Source of the DNA: Psococerastis gibbosa
Taxonomy: Eukaryota > Arthropoda > Insecta > Psocodea > Psocidae
Length of the DNA: 64,000 bases
Direction of reading: 5' to 3'
NCBI GenBank assembly: GCA_963971405.1
Contig: OZ020487.1
Coordinates: forward strand, 47,713,039 to 47,777,038
The notes under the pieces were generated by a model, which made no database searches, had not been told where the DNA came from, and saw only the letters and a program-made list of their open reading frames with translations. Positions 11,224 through 22,897 of the stretch are shown piece by piece. Both the position numbers and the translations under genes were made by a program. Each line of letters starts with the position of its first letter. Position 1 is the stretch's first letter.

Positions 11224-12439
11224 AACCTCACATCGCCTTCTTATCACGGACCCTTGCACCAAGATACGTTATCTCATTGACACAGGGTCCGACATCTGCG
11301 TTTTTCCACGTGCCCGTCTCAACCTACCGCTCCGTCGTACTCAACTCGAGCTGACTGCCGCCAATGGCACAATCATCAATACGTACGGAACAACAGCTCA
11401 ACAACTGGACCTGGGATTACGACGCAGTTTCCGTTGGAATTTCATCATTGCCGATGTCACGCACCCCATCATCGGTGCAGACTTTCTCGCAGCCTCTAAT
11501 TTGCTGGTGGATCTCCAGAACTCAAAGCTGATCGACGGGACAACGCATCGCAAGGCGAACCTGTGTCAAAGCCCCTCCAAGCAACCTAGCGTTTCTACCT
11601 TAACAATACCGCACAGTACCCCGGCCAGTCTAAAAGTAATAATTGAGGAGTTTAGCGACCTCACGCGGCCGAGACAACCCACAGACCAGGTCAAACACTC
11701 CACGGTCCACTACATTAGAACGACAGACGGACCTCCCGTCTCCGCTCGCCCACGCCGGTTGGCCCCGGACAAGTTTATTATCGCCAAAAAGGAGTTCAAC
11801 GACATGATCCAGACCGGTGTATGTCGTCCGTCCGACAGCCCATGGGCCGCACCATTACACCTAGTACCTAAAAGCGACCATTCATGGCACCCATGCGGGG
11901 ACTACAGACGGCTCAATGCTCGAACAATTCCTGACGCGTACCCAGTCCGCCACATCGCAGATTTCAGTGCAGAATTGCGAGGAAAAACCGTATTCAGCAA
12001 TATAGACCTGGTCAAAGCATTCACCCAGATACCAGTTTCCAATGGTGACATTCCAAAGACAGCAATAAATACTCCGTTCGGCCTTTTCGAATTCCCATTC
12101 ATGACATTCGGTCTTCGCAATGATGCTCAAACCTTCCAACGCTTCATGGATAACATCCTACGCGACCTCCCGTGGGCATATTCATACATCGACGACGTAC
12201 TGGTTGCATCGAGTGATAAGCAGGAGCACGAATCACACCTACGTCAACTCTTCCAACGATTCCGAGAATATGGCCTGGTCATTAATCCTAGCAAGTGTAC
12301 CCTCGGCGTTGGGTCAATCAGCTTTCTTGGTTACCTCGTGTCAGCAGAAGGCACACAAGCCCTACCAGACAGGGTAAAGGCACTCACTGAATACCCTCTT
12401 CCAAAGACATTCAAAGATCTACGCCGTTCCTTGGCATGA
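11130..12439 (+). pseudogene. Ty3-type pol, part 1: protease and reverse transcriptase
   Basis: The aspartic protease motif LIDTGSD is followed by reverse transcriptase motifs (PCGDYRRLNA, FSNIDLVKAF, the catalytic YIDDVLVA and SFLGYLVS). The frame stops at 12437-12439, in the middle of a conserved RT-RNase H linker. That stop follows a one-base frame change near 12428, where the next frame continues the same domain. The 5' limit is approximate because the gag-pol overlap has also shifted. Confidence 0.9.
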
Positions 12440-14358
12440 TTAACTACTACCGCCGGTTCCTACCAAATGCAGCCAACGAACAAGCACCACTCAACACGTT
12501 GTTATCTGGAGACAAGGTGAAAGGGAACGCTACGATACCATGGACAACAAAGCTTACCGAATCTTTCAGCTCATGCAAACACAGTCTGGCACGCATCACC
12601 CTACTCGCGCATCCAGATCATACGCCTCCGATTGCACTAGTCACAGATGCATCAGACACCAGTATCGGAGCTACAGTCCAACAACGGATCAACGATCATT
12701 GGCAGCCATTGGCATTCTTCTCGCAGAAACTTAAAGAAAACCAACGAACGTGGTCCGCCTACGATCGCGAATTGCTTGCGGTACACGACGCCATTCATCA
12801 TTTCCGTTACTTGCTAGAAGCGCGCGCTTTTGTTGTATATACCGATCACAAACCGTTGACGCACGCTTTTCAGAATCCAAAAACAAGTTGCTCACCTCGC
12901 CAAATGCGGCAAATGGAATTCGTCTCTCAATTCACCACGGACATCCAATACATCACTGGGCAGGACAACTTGGCCGCTGATGCATTCTCAAGAATCGAAG
13001 CAATCTCTACTCCCGTATCTCCTGAGCAACTTTCTTCTGCTCAGAAAGACGACAGAGAACTCAAAGAGCTTCGGTCCAGTAGAAAGACGTCCCTCATCCT
13101 CGTTGATGTTCCCATTCCGGGCTCTGATTCAGTCCTTACGTGCGATTCTAGTCAAGACATACAACGCCCATTTGTGCCCAAACCATTACGTCGACAACTT
13201 TTCGAGCACCTACACAGCCTACATCACCCAGGAATAGCAGCGTCTGCTAACCTGGTTGCCCAACGCTACATATGGCCTTCTATCCGTAAGGATTGCCGCG
13301 CCTGGGCTCGTCTGTGTGTCAACTGTCAATTGTCCAAGATACATCGACACACCCTCACCGCGATTGGAACCTTTACTCAGCCTGACCGACGGTTTCAGCA
13401 CATACACCTCGACATTGTAGGCCCATTACCACCGTCGGAAGGCTACACGTATTTGCTAACACTCGTTGACCGTTTCACGCGATGGCCGGAAGCCGCTCCT
13501 ATGGTGAACATCACCGCCGAAAACGTCGCCAGAACCCTCATTTCCTGCTGGATCAGCCGGTTTGGGTGCCCGGAGACAATTACTACAGATCGCGGCCGAC
13601 AGTTTGAGAGCCATTTGTTTGCTGACCTGGCCCGATTATGCGGATTTCACCATGCACGGACTACCAGTTACCACCCTGCATCGAACGGCATGGTAGAGCG
13701 TATGCACCGCTCACTCAAAGCCTCCATTATGTGTCATGCCAATGACAAATGGACGGAAGCCCTTCCGCTAGTTTTACTGGGCATGCGCGCCACTCTTAAG
13801 AAAGATCTTCAAGCTTCTCCAGCAGATCTGGTCCATGGTGAACCATTAAAACTACCAGGACAGATGCTGACAACTCCTCCTTCAAATCAGAGTCCGGCGG
13901 ACACTCTCATCTCACTTCGAAGGAAATTCGACTCACTACGCCCCACTCGCGTCAAGAGACACGGGGCTCATCAAACATTCATCCCACAAGACGTTGCCAA
14001 GGCCACGCACGTTTTCGTGAGACAAGACCACGTCCGTGCTTCCCTCGAACGTCCTTATGCGGGACCATTCCCTGTGTTAAGTCGCACCGACAAAACAGTT
14101 ACGATTTCAAGCCGCGGTCGTGCGGTTACTGTGTCAATAGACAGGGTCAAGCCGGCCTACATTAATGCCAGTACAGACGAACCGTCTCACCAGTCTACGA
14201 TCAACCCCCCGCATCAGCATCCTGCTCAAGATAAACCTCAGGAGAAGGTCTCCTCACCACTTCCTGCCACTGACGTCGTGCCGACACCACCGACTCGCAC
14301 CACTCGCTCAGGTCGTCACGTCCACGTTCCACGACATTTCTCAGACTTCCAGTCTTAG
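12436..14358 (+). pseudogene. Ty3-type pol, part 2: RNase H and integrase
   Basis: It continues pol after the frameshift. The RNase H motifs are [20 protein letters not shown] and YTDHKPL. The integrase has an HHCC zinc motif (HHPGI...CVNCQ) and a D,D-E core ([29 protein letters not shown]). The C-terminus ends with a basic tail just before the purine tract. This 640-codon stretch is uninterrupted, unlike the upstream half. Confidence 0.9.
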
Positions 14359-14369
14359 GAGGGGGGTAA

Positions 14370-14875
14370 TGTGGGGACCACTTAGTCCCACATGTGTAAT
14401 AACCAGTCTGCTTCCAGCTTCACCTTTTTCCCGGTAGATGGCGCTGTTCACATTCAGATAATTCAATATTCCTCAATCTTCCTTTTACGTATTTATTTCT
14501 CTTATTCAATCAATCAATCAATCAATCAATATATTCAAAATTAAGAAAACAATACAAAATATACATATTAGAAAATGAACCCTATAGGCCATGTGGCCCG
14601 TGATGGGTTCTGTCAATAATATCTTTAATCTACCCTCTGTGTCTCATCAGCTCCTTTAGCTGTGGACACAGAGTTGGTTTTTCTATATGGAAGCAGGCTG
14701 GATCAAATTCAATATTAATTGTAAGCGTGTATCGTTCTCGTCTCACAGCTCATATTGTAACCACTGTGTGTTAAATTACTCTAACTTGAGTCGAAGCACT
14801 GCGTCTGCAACTGCAATACAAACCAATTCAAGTCTACACTGCCTATTCAATCGCATCGTCCTTCGACCAGCCACA
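14370..14875 (+). repeat. 3' LTR with internal insertion
   Basis: It is homologous to 9733-10119 but carries about 110 extra bases (about 14506-14615: a (CAAT)n run, an AT-rich stretch, then ctataggccatgtggcccgt) and a 12-bp tandem duplication at about 14801-14813. The insertion's tetranucleotide tail suggests a small retroposon in reverse orientation that jumped in after the element did. Confidence 0.85.
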
Positions 14876-15042
14876 GGTATATGTAGGTGTAGCTTAGGAG
14901 CCTTAGAGACTATACCGCTCTAGCTTCTGAAAATTTGCAAGATTAAAAGAAGAAAAATAACTCATAACTTGGTGTATAAAAACACAAAACAAAAATGAAA
15001 CGTTCACAATGGTTGAAATGGTTTTATAAATTCCTTTTACAG

Positions 15043-15148
15043 TATAACTGAAATTAGAGGATAGATAACAACTGGACTTAATTGGCGGGATTAGTAGATT
15101 CGAATCCCGCCAAGACTAGCTTTTATCTATCCTCTAATTTCAGTTATA
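15043..15148. repeat. Perfect palindromic SINE-like element (S1 family)
   Basis: Arms 15043-15067 and 15124-15148 are 25-bp perfect reverse complements. Inside, ggcgggatt (15084-15092) pairs with aatcccgcc (15103-15111), which includes a B-box-like agattcgaatccc. Sequence to the right (about 15150-15210) matches the tail of S1 SINEs at 38300, 60070 and 60995. It lies in the 5' flank of the THAP gene. Confidence 0.7.
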
Positions 15149-15658
15149 ACGTGGTGGTTGCCTCTTCATCCAAAGCTAATTTAAAAAGTCAGTGTTATAT
15201 ACTCCATATAATACTGCAATATAATTAATTAGATGTCAAAAATAGCAAGTCATCTCCAGTTATATGTAGAGAACTGGTGAAGTAGGCATGGTGACGTACT
15301 GTGATGTCTGTAGCATTAATAAAAGCAGTCGATACTCTCAAAATAATAAAATTCCACCTATGCTTAGCACACTACATTAAAACAAACTTTATAACCAGTT
15401 TAATTTGTAACATCCATGGTGTTAAAAAATGAAAAAAATCATATATAAAGGAGACCAACAATTAAAAAAAAATTCCGGGGTATTCTGAGGAACTATATAA
15501 CAATTTCCGAGGAATACGGCTGACGTCGTTTCACTCGTTTGGCACTTTGGCATCCCTGGCTCCGCGGTCCGCGCTATGTTGACTTTTCGATCGGAAAGAG
15601 CGTTTTTTTAACGTGCATAGGTGCATTATTCTAAAATATTCGTTTTGAATTATTAAAA

Positions 15659-16093
15659 ATGGTATTTACTTGCTGTGTAGAACGTTGTTCCAATGAGACA
15701 CATAATGCTGATGACCCAAAGGCGGTTATTCAGTTTCACAGGTATAGTAAACTGCTATTTTGGGTAGGACTGTATTTAAGCTTGCCTTTGGCCATGGCGT
15801 CTGTTGTAAACGCAATTCGCGACTTTGGATTGAGAAGTATCTGATTAACGTAAGCTACTTAAGAGCTTTTCTGTTACAATGTATTATTATTGAGTATTAC
15901 GGCATATTTGCATATATCTATGTCTACAATTAAGTTTAATTAGGAGAGATTTATTGCATCAGTTGAATGTTAAATATTAAAACGCATAATACAATAATAA
16001 AACTGGTATAGTTCGCTCGCCTGCAAATTTTCAACTTTTATTTAAAGAACCGGAGTTTACTCTTAACATGCTTTCCAATTATCACAGTATATA

Positions 16094-16126
<33 letters not shown>

Positions 16127-19100
16127 CATAGTGTTTTATTTACTACCAAGGGGTCATGAAAACGAGAGGGATAAATGAAAAACTTTTTCACTGAACTTAC
16201 ATTAGTATAGGTACCGAGATAAATAATATGCTATTTCCTGGGACCCCCAAAACGTGTAAATCCGTTGAAATCTCTGAATCGAAAATGTTGACTTTTCTTA
16301 TACTAACTATATATATATACAGTGTTGCTCATAATAATAGGGACACTTAGAATTTTTCAATTTTTTTTTTAACCCAATGAGATACCACAATTATGGTCAG
16401 CAGTAGATGACGGCTTGGTTATCTGAATATTTTGTATGAGTCCCTGTGTCTGTTTGCCAGAATTTGGTCACTTCAATGAACTCAAGATGCAATGCTGTTC
16501 TTCATAACAAGGGACAATCTACCAAGTATTGATGATTAAATTGTAATTTGTAAATTTATCTGCATTTTATTAAAGAAGAAAAGGTAATGTCCCTATTATT
16601 ATGACCGGCGTATTTTTGAAAATCTCATTAGATTCTCACGTTCTTGGGCAATTGGGATGAAATTTACACAACATATCAAACTTCTTGCCATGTTATTTAC
16701 TGCTAACAATCAAGGCCAAAACTCTTGCCATTTGGGAGATTTTAGGAAAATTCACTGTGTCCCTATTATTATGAGCAACACTGTATGTACCTAACTAGAA
16801 TTATATATTTTGTAGGTGTGTGGAACTATTCTGCCTTTGCGTGGTATAATCAGTCTTTACTGTAGTAGTACCGATAGCTTATAATAATCAGTTGGCTTTA
16901 GAAGTAGATAAGTAAAAGGGAATTAACATAAATCATAATAATGATGGTGATAATAACAATAAAGTAATATTAATAAGAGTAATAAACAGGGCAATAGCAA
17001 TAATTGTTATAAATTGTTTTTTTTTACTGCATGTTGGTCAAGTCATAATTTAAAAAAGGCATTGCAACTCCTCAATATTCAGTTGTGCAAACCTCTGGAA
17101 AGGCACAGTTTTGTAATTTTTATTGTGCCTCTTTATTAACACTAGGGTTATCCATCTGTATACCTCATTTCAGATTTCCTATCAAACATGAAGAAATGAC
17201 AAATAAATGGCTAAATGCCATTGGAGCAAGAAAAGAATCAATGACGCCCACTACTTTCACATTTGTGTGCAGCGACCATTTCCTCGACACTGACTACAAA
17301 TGGTGGGGTGGAATGAGGCAAAGACTGAAACCCGAAGCAGTACCTTCGCGATTCCAACAATACCATCACATGACTGAAGAAGAAATAATAAACAGAATGA
17401 TGAAGCGTGGTTTGCCCATTGTAAGTTTACCCTTCGTAATTAAGAGGAAGCTCACCATAGATATTGGTCACCCACGGATCCCGCCAAAATTTGTAGATTT
17501 ATATTTATTTAGCTGAATGACGAATCAGTAGAACCCGGGATGATAGGTGGTGGTGGTTCTGAAAGCGTACTTCCAAACGCTTCGTCAACATCTGCGGTCG
17601 ACATCTTCGGTGGAACTGCGTAGACATGTAAGATTGTATCTCGGAGGCTCAGCAGCAGCCCGGATTCTACTGATTCGTCACGTAGCTTCGGCCGTGAAAA
17701 CCTTTATAATTATATTATTTAGCTGAATACAAAGATTTGGTCTATTCAAGTAGTAAAGGACTTGAAGTACGCTTTCAGAACGACCACGGCGTATCATCCT
17801 GGATTCTACTGCTTCATCACTTCATCAACTCAGGCCGTGAAAGCCTTTGTAATTATAATGAAAGACTATTTCATACAACATATAAGTTATTTAATTTTTG
17901 GTGCTATAATTTCTCCATGTATCAGTTCCACAGGAAAGTGCCTCTTCAAAACCAAAAAAATCCTAGACTGATACACAAAATCTTCATAAATTAAGTATTC
18001 AACGAAATAAAAATATAAACTTAAACCTTAAGAATTTGGAATGATTCCGGGGGTGGGCAATGTCAGCTTTCTTCGAAGTCTCGTACTTGTTAAAACGCTT
18101 GCTTGGTGCGAGATGGCATATGAGTTGATTAGTATGCACCCTGAGTTGCTTTTGATCGATGGTCTCAAGAACCTTGTACATCTGAGCTGGCACTGTCACG
18201 AAGAGCCTGTCAGAATGGGTAACTAGAGTTTTATATAGGAGAGGTGGGACATTCGAGAGCTCCAAAAATATTTATTTATCCTGGGGCCACCTGGTACGCT
18301 TTTTTAATAGCTGGCCATAGGATACGTGGCATTATGTGGCCCCGGGATACAAAAAATACTTTTGGCGCGCTCGCTTGTCCTATTTCTCCAATATACAAAT
18401 ACAGTAATAATGGCAGGGTATGCTATGTATTTGGGCATGAATTATCCATAATTTCTGAGAAAAATAATTTTTTATTCAAAACTTCAATATTATTTGTTGC
18501 CAGTCAATATTCTAGTATTGATTTTAGGTTCTTCTGAATAAGATGGATGACAAGCTACCCGATTATTTGCCGTCCGCCTCGCCCAAACAAGACAACAATA
18601 ATGGCGACGAAGATTACCAGCCAGATGCTTCTGAGAAGGATGACTACGACGATGTCATTGAACTTCCGTCAAAGCGGAGAAAGAAGGTGGTCCCGTCTCC
18701 AATGAAACCGAGATTAAGAAATATTAAACCACTCCCACCGACTCCCGTCAATCTGATGCCGGTAAGTGTCCTAGCGGTTTCCACTCAGGGCAGTTCCCAT
18801 CCCCACCACCGCTTGAACTGTCTCGGTAAAGAGCACTGAACGGCACCGCCATAATGGTATTCCTTGCCGATGCTTTTTCATGTCATGGTGGGACTGAGAC
18901 CAAGTGTAGGGAAATATGTAGTAAAGGATAAATATTGCCGCCTGTCGCCATGCATTTGAAAATTATAGAACGTACCCAAGCGAAATCTGAGAACAGAGAC
19001 CAGTGCTGAAGCAGTAGAATCCAGGATGATGGGCCGTGGTCGATCTGGCCTATCATCCCGCATTCTACTGCTTCATCATGTAACTCCGGCCGTGAAAGTC

Positions 19101-22100
19101 TTTGTAATTATAGAGATTAGTGCCTTTCAACTTACTTATGCGTTTGCCTACACTTGGTGAAAGCTGTCCCATACGGATGGTTGCTGGTTGACTTTGCAAC
19201 GATTTTTTTTATCGAACCTAGGTTCGGAGTGGTTCAGTTGTTAGGGGACTGAAATTTGAAATGGAAGGCCGCTGTTCGAGACTCGACACAAAATTCAACA
19301 TTTTCCGCTTGGCCTGGGTCCACGCAATCACAATGGGTGCCATCGCAGCTCCCGTTGGTGTTGCAGACCAAAACATCCAAAACCAATGTCTTCCATAAAT
19401 GTTGCCAAAACAACATTTTTTTTACATCTCATGTGACTTCAATGGTAGGTCTTTGGAAGCTTAATTTCCTAGCTGGTGTCGTGAGTCACACGATCGCTTG
19501 TAAAGGCTCGGTAAGGGTTCCGCCCAGTACTCCTTGACGGTACATTTCCAGCGGTTGTGGGATCCGCCCTTTGACTTGTTACCTACTAAGTACCACAAGT
19601 CTTGTGAGTGTGTTGTTATTTTCAAAATCTTACACACATTAAAGGCGACACAACTCAACTGCCTGTCGGTTGCCACATTTTGACCTACTAAGTCGGTTTT
19701 ACGAACACAGATCCAGAACGCCGTCCCTTCCCCACTGCGCAGATTGTGCAGATGCCGTCCCTCTAGTTATGGCGCTGTGACATCGTTATTTATCTAATTT
19801 ATTAGTTACTTTTCATGGTCCTGTTGATAGTGTAGGGCTGTGGGTGCACATCATTGACTGGCAGTCAAAGTGAAAAAAAAAAAAATCCAATGACTTCAGC
19901 AGTTTTTCATACCAGTTTAGCCATTGCGCCGTCGCAGCTTTGGCCCAGAATAATGTTACTAGACCTGACCGTGGCAAATGTAAGAGCCAAACAGAAATAT
20001 AAGCTAATTAGAACGTCGAATTAGAGGGTCCTGGGTTTATATGTTTGTATCGGACATGATTGTCGGGAAAATTCCGGACGGAGCCTGCACTGGGAGAAAG
20101 GTTTTTTATCTGGGCGTTACCGAACTGGTCGTAATAAATATTGCTAAGGCACCTGGTATAGCTTGTGGGTGCTTCTTGTTGGAAATATTGACTGGCATTC
20201 CGAACTATTTGATCGCTGTGGACCCGTTTTTATGTCTAATGGTCTCAATGACCGTTTATATGTTTGACCTTGGTCTGTTTGCAAATAAATTATTATTTAT
20301 AAAAGTCAGTGAGCATAACACTTGCTGATCTGAAGAGAGTTATCGTGTAGGCTTGTAAATTTTCAGCACGTTGTGACGCAGGAAGAGTTTACCTATGCGA
20401 TCTGAGACCCCTTTGATGAACGGCTAAATGTAAAACGGGTAAATGTCTTAACGAGGATTATTAGCGGTAATGTTTTCAATCGGGATACTCCTTGGCACAA
20501 CAGCAAAGTTTTCACTTTTTTCGAGAATCGATCGTTCATCATCAGAAAGCGGATGATCCGATTAGTTGATTACAATCGAGTGTGGGTACTGTCGCAAGGA
20601 GACGAACTTCTTTTTGTGGTGCTCTGTGGTCTTGTCGTTCGTGTTGGCATGAATCGCCTCGAGTACACTAATAGTCGGTCGATTGTCTTCGCCTTGAGCT
20701 GAGCCATCGTTTCCCCTCTTTTCTCGGCCAGTTCTATTATTTCTTCGAGTGTTTGGTCTGGCGATGAGTCTCCGGGTGATCCCATCTTCTTCCTTCTTTG
20801 GACGTGGCTGAACCATAGTACCTACTTGGTCTCTACTGATTCTACTTGCGCATCTTGCCGTATGGCCAAAAATATATCGAAAATACAAAAAAGGAACCGA
20901 AAAAATGCAGCCTCGATCTTCAGTCTGAAGTGTCCTACTCTAGCGATATCAATCGCGAAGAAAAAATTTAATAGCATTTGGAGTATAGCGCGAGGCGTTT
21001 TGTTTTTGTCGGGCTGCTAATAATAAAGAATTATAATGAAAGTGTGCACTATGAGAAGTAATTGAGCGTCTTTTTTTAGGCCGGGAAAAGTGATAAAAGG
21101 AAGAGAGATACTTTTTATGTATCCAACGCGGCTAATGACAATCCCCCTCAGTCGCTTAGAAATGATCAGATTAAACAACTCAAGATACTCACGTCCGACC
21201 ACGATTACATGGTCGTACCAGTCGTAAGTATCTGGCAATACTTTTTTTTAACTTTTCATAGATTGCGCATTTTTTCGCTTAAATTGTCAGCAGTCTGGAG
21301 CCACGCGTCAGCAACGTTAAAAAAATAGGCCTAACTTGTGATTTTACTTAACTCATACTTTTGTTGCACAAATGGCCTCATTATAACTATCTGCTGCCAC
21401 GATTTACACGCCTACTATCTGTTTTTCTTACGCAGTTGTAATTTTTTCAGGAAATATTGATTTCTGATCTGTCATTGAGATGTATAAGGGTGGAAGAAAT
21501 GTTCATCAACAGTTTGATGTGTAGAATGGCCGCTCCTCCAATAGCATCGATTGGCTAGTTTTCAGTACTATTTTGCGATATTAACAACCACATGCTGTAT
21601 ATCAAAATGTAGAGGAACATTTCTTCAAACACTTGAGAACTCCTGGTACTAGTATCAATATTTGGTGTGGCAAAAGATAGTTCACAAAACAGTGGGAGTA
21701 TCCGAAATCTCTTATGGCTTAGAAAGGCAGCCTGTGCGCTGTGATATGACGCTCTAGTTTATATTAGCTAGCAATAGTAAAAGCCCCAATCAAATTTCTT
21801 CCAAGCAAATTTAGGCATTGTGGAGAAAAATTACTTAAGCTAGGTTCATGGTTTTGGGAAATTCCACTTAAGCAAGAGTCTTTAACCCGGTTCAAAAAGC
21901 GGATAGTAACTTGAGTATTTTTTTCTAGGTCAATTTCAATAACAAGCCAGTAATCGTAAAGCAGACAAATTCTGCTCCACTCACTTCTGTTTCTCAACCG
22001 GAAAAGCCGACTAGCAATGCTAAAAAAGCTGCATCACCAAACAAGAAAATAACTAATGTCACGCCACTCTTACAAAATTCGCCTGCATTGCAAAATCCGG

Positions 22101-22897
22101 ATCGATTTCTAAGGATTTCTAAGCCGCTGAAACTTGATAAATGTGTTAATACCATACGGAGTGATGCGACACTATACGGGACACTAGCGCGATTGGACGT
22201 TTTGCTTAAAACTGCAAAACAAAGGAATTTGAGGCTGAAGAAAAAGTACGAGGTATTGTCGAAGAAACTTGGGAGACGGGTGCAAAAGATGGATGAGTGG
22301 AGGGTGCTTGTAAAGGCTATCAATGAGCGGTACTCGATTGTCCCGATGGCGGAGAAACAGGCCCAGCCTACTGCTGAAAGCGATGCTGCTGCTGGAAGCG
22401 ATGATACTGCTGCTGCTGCTGCTGCTGCTGGAAGCGATGATGCTGCTGCTGTTGCTGGAAGCGATGTTGCTGCTGCTGCTAGAAGCGATGCTACTGCTGC
22501 TGCTAGAAGCGATGCTACTGCTGCTGCTGCTAGAAGCGATGCTGCTGCTGCTCCTAGAAGCGGTGCTGCTGCTAGAAGAGATGCTGCTGCTGCTAGAAGC
22601 GATGCTGCTGCTGCTCCTAGAAGCGGTGCTGCTGCTAGAAGAGATGCTGCTGCTGCTAGAAGAGATGCTGCTGCTGAAAGCCATGATGCTGCTACTAGAA
22701 GAGATGCTGCTGCTATTAGCGTTGCTGTTGCAGCAATTGCTCCCGAGGAACACACCGAGGCACCTTCAGAAGTCGAGTATCTAGAATATTTGGAAGAGAG
22801 TGAATCTGCTACAGAACTACTTCCGCAAGAGCTAATGGTTGTAGAGTATTTGGAAGACGCGTCGGAGTATGCGGTGGAGTATTTAGACGAGGAATGA
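15659..22897 (+). CDS. THAP-domain DNA-binding protein, isoform with last exon a (510 aa)
   Basis: Exons: 15659-15741, 17174-17420, 18528-18761 and 21929-22897. Donors are GTATAG, GTAAGT and GTAAGT; acceptors are TTTCAG, TTTTAG and TTCTAG. The THAP zinc finger (aa 1-88) is complete: C5 and C10 in exon 1, FP at 29-30, W40, C60 and H63 in FVCSDHF, and AVPSRF (83-88). Exon 3 is acidic, then basic (KRRKK), a likely nuclear signal. Exon 4a begins VNFNNKPVIVKQ, has a coiled-coil (LYGTLARLDVLLKTAKQRN... to MDEWRVLVKAI), then a long alanine-rich tract coded by GCT repeats, and an acidic tyrosine-rich end (VEYLEYLEE). THAP proteins bind DNA in the nucleus. Partners and targets are unknown. The ATG at 15659 is the only one that gives the N-terminal THAP cysteines. 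Confidence 0.88.
16088..16128. repeat. (TA)n microsatellite
   Basis: An alternating TA run with one interrupting C, directly downstream of an R2 terminal sequence. Confidence 0.8.
16320..16783. mobile_element. Tc1/mariner-type MITE, 464 bp
   Basis: Terminal inverted repeats begin cagtgttgctcataataata on the left and are mirrored at the right end (26 or more matching bases). TA dinucleotides flank both ends (16318-16319 and 16784-16785). A third partial copy of the terminus (gtccctattattatga) lies inside at about 16590. There is no transposase, so it is a non-autonomous element of the Tc1/mariner group. Confidence 0.8.
17505..17728. mobile_element. Fold-back retroposon (FB family) with 14-bp target duplication
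   Basis: The element (17519-17714) is flanked by an exact 14-bp repeat, ttatttagctgaat, at 17505-17518 and 17715-17728. The left part (acgaatcagtagaacccggg) and right part (cccggattctactgattcg) are inverted copies. It ends at the shared tail, gtgaaaacctttataatta. The left end lacks the tail arm seen in other copies, so it looks 5'-truncated. It lies in THAP intron 2 and overlaps the end of the reading frame that runs through the exon 2 donor. Confidence 0.7.
17755..17880 (+). repeat. FB-family fragment
   Basis: A second, adjacent truncated FB copy: tacgctttcagaacgaccac, then ggattctactgcttcatcac, then ggccgtgaaagcctttgtaa. It has the same order and orientation as the right half of other copies. 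It overlaps a meaningless 85-codon frame. Confidence 0.6.
19010..19115. repeat. FB-family short hairpin
   Basis: Left arm gaagcagtagaatccaggat and right arm cccgcattctactgcttcat are inverted, separated by only about 35 bp. The family tail (ccgtgaaagtctttgtaatt) follows. The central stem-loop segment of longer copies is missing. Confidence 0.6.
19218..19330 (+). repeat. tRNA-derived SINE head (low confidence)
   Basis: The A-box-like agtggttcagttgttagg and the B-box-like gctgttcgagactc are about 50 bp apart, in tRNA order. The rest of the sequence does not fold as a tRNA gene, so I call it a SINE relic. Confidence 0.4.
22375..22735 (+). repeat. GCT (alanine) trinucleotide-rich tract in THAP exon 4a
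   Basis: Interrupted GCT repeats are organised as higher-order units of roughly 24-36 bp (agaagcgatgctgctgctgc and variants). They encode Ala runs broken by Ser-Asp or Arg-Asp pairs. Five other frames stay open across it only because the repeat avoids stops. Confidence 0.9.

Larger units (their letters stand above)
9733..14875 (+). mobile_element. Ty3/gypsy-type LTR retrotransposon, decayed
   Basis: The element is 5.1 kb with LTRs at 9733-10119 and 14370-14875 and a 4-bp target duplication, ggta (9729-9732 and 14876-14879). A candidate primer-binding site follows the left LTR at 10121 (tggtgaccctcgac). A purine tract (aggaggggggtaa) abuts the right LTR. Domain order is gag, zinc knuckle, protease, reverse transcriptase, RNase H, integrase, which fits Ty3/gypsy. 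There is no envelope gene. At least three frame changes break gag-pol, so the copy looks non-autonomous. Confidence 0.95.
15742..17173. other. THAP intron 1
   Basis: It contains an R2-family terminus (16045-16080), a (TA)n microsatellite (about 16088-16128), an R2 fragment (16225-16290) and a Tc1-type MITE (16320-16783). No exon was seen. Confidence 0.6.
18762..21928. other. THAP intron 3 up to exon 4a
   Basis: It holds an FB hairpin (19010-19115), a tRNA-like SINE (about 19218-19540) and an unassigned minus-strand open frame (20562-20888). Otherwise there is nothing I can name. This intron would extend to 23937 or 32089 in the other predicted isoforms. Confidence 0.5.

Noticed and set aside
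19218-19300. Possible tRNA gene
   Set aside because: A- and B-box-like blocks are present, but I could not fold a cloverleaf with an anticodon stem. It was called a SINE relic.
20041-20328. 95-codon plus-strand frame with hydrophobic stretches
   Set aside because: It lies in a THAP intron and has no family resemblance or splice support. I treat it as chance.
20562-20888. Two overlapping minus-strand frames (108 and 71 codons)
   Set aside because: They contain basic, retrotransposon-like composition but no domain I recognise and no convincing start or splice context. The sequence resembles decayed repeat.
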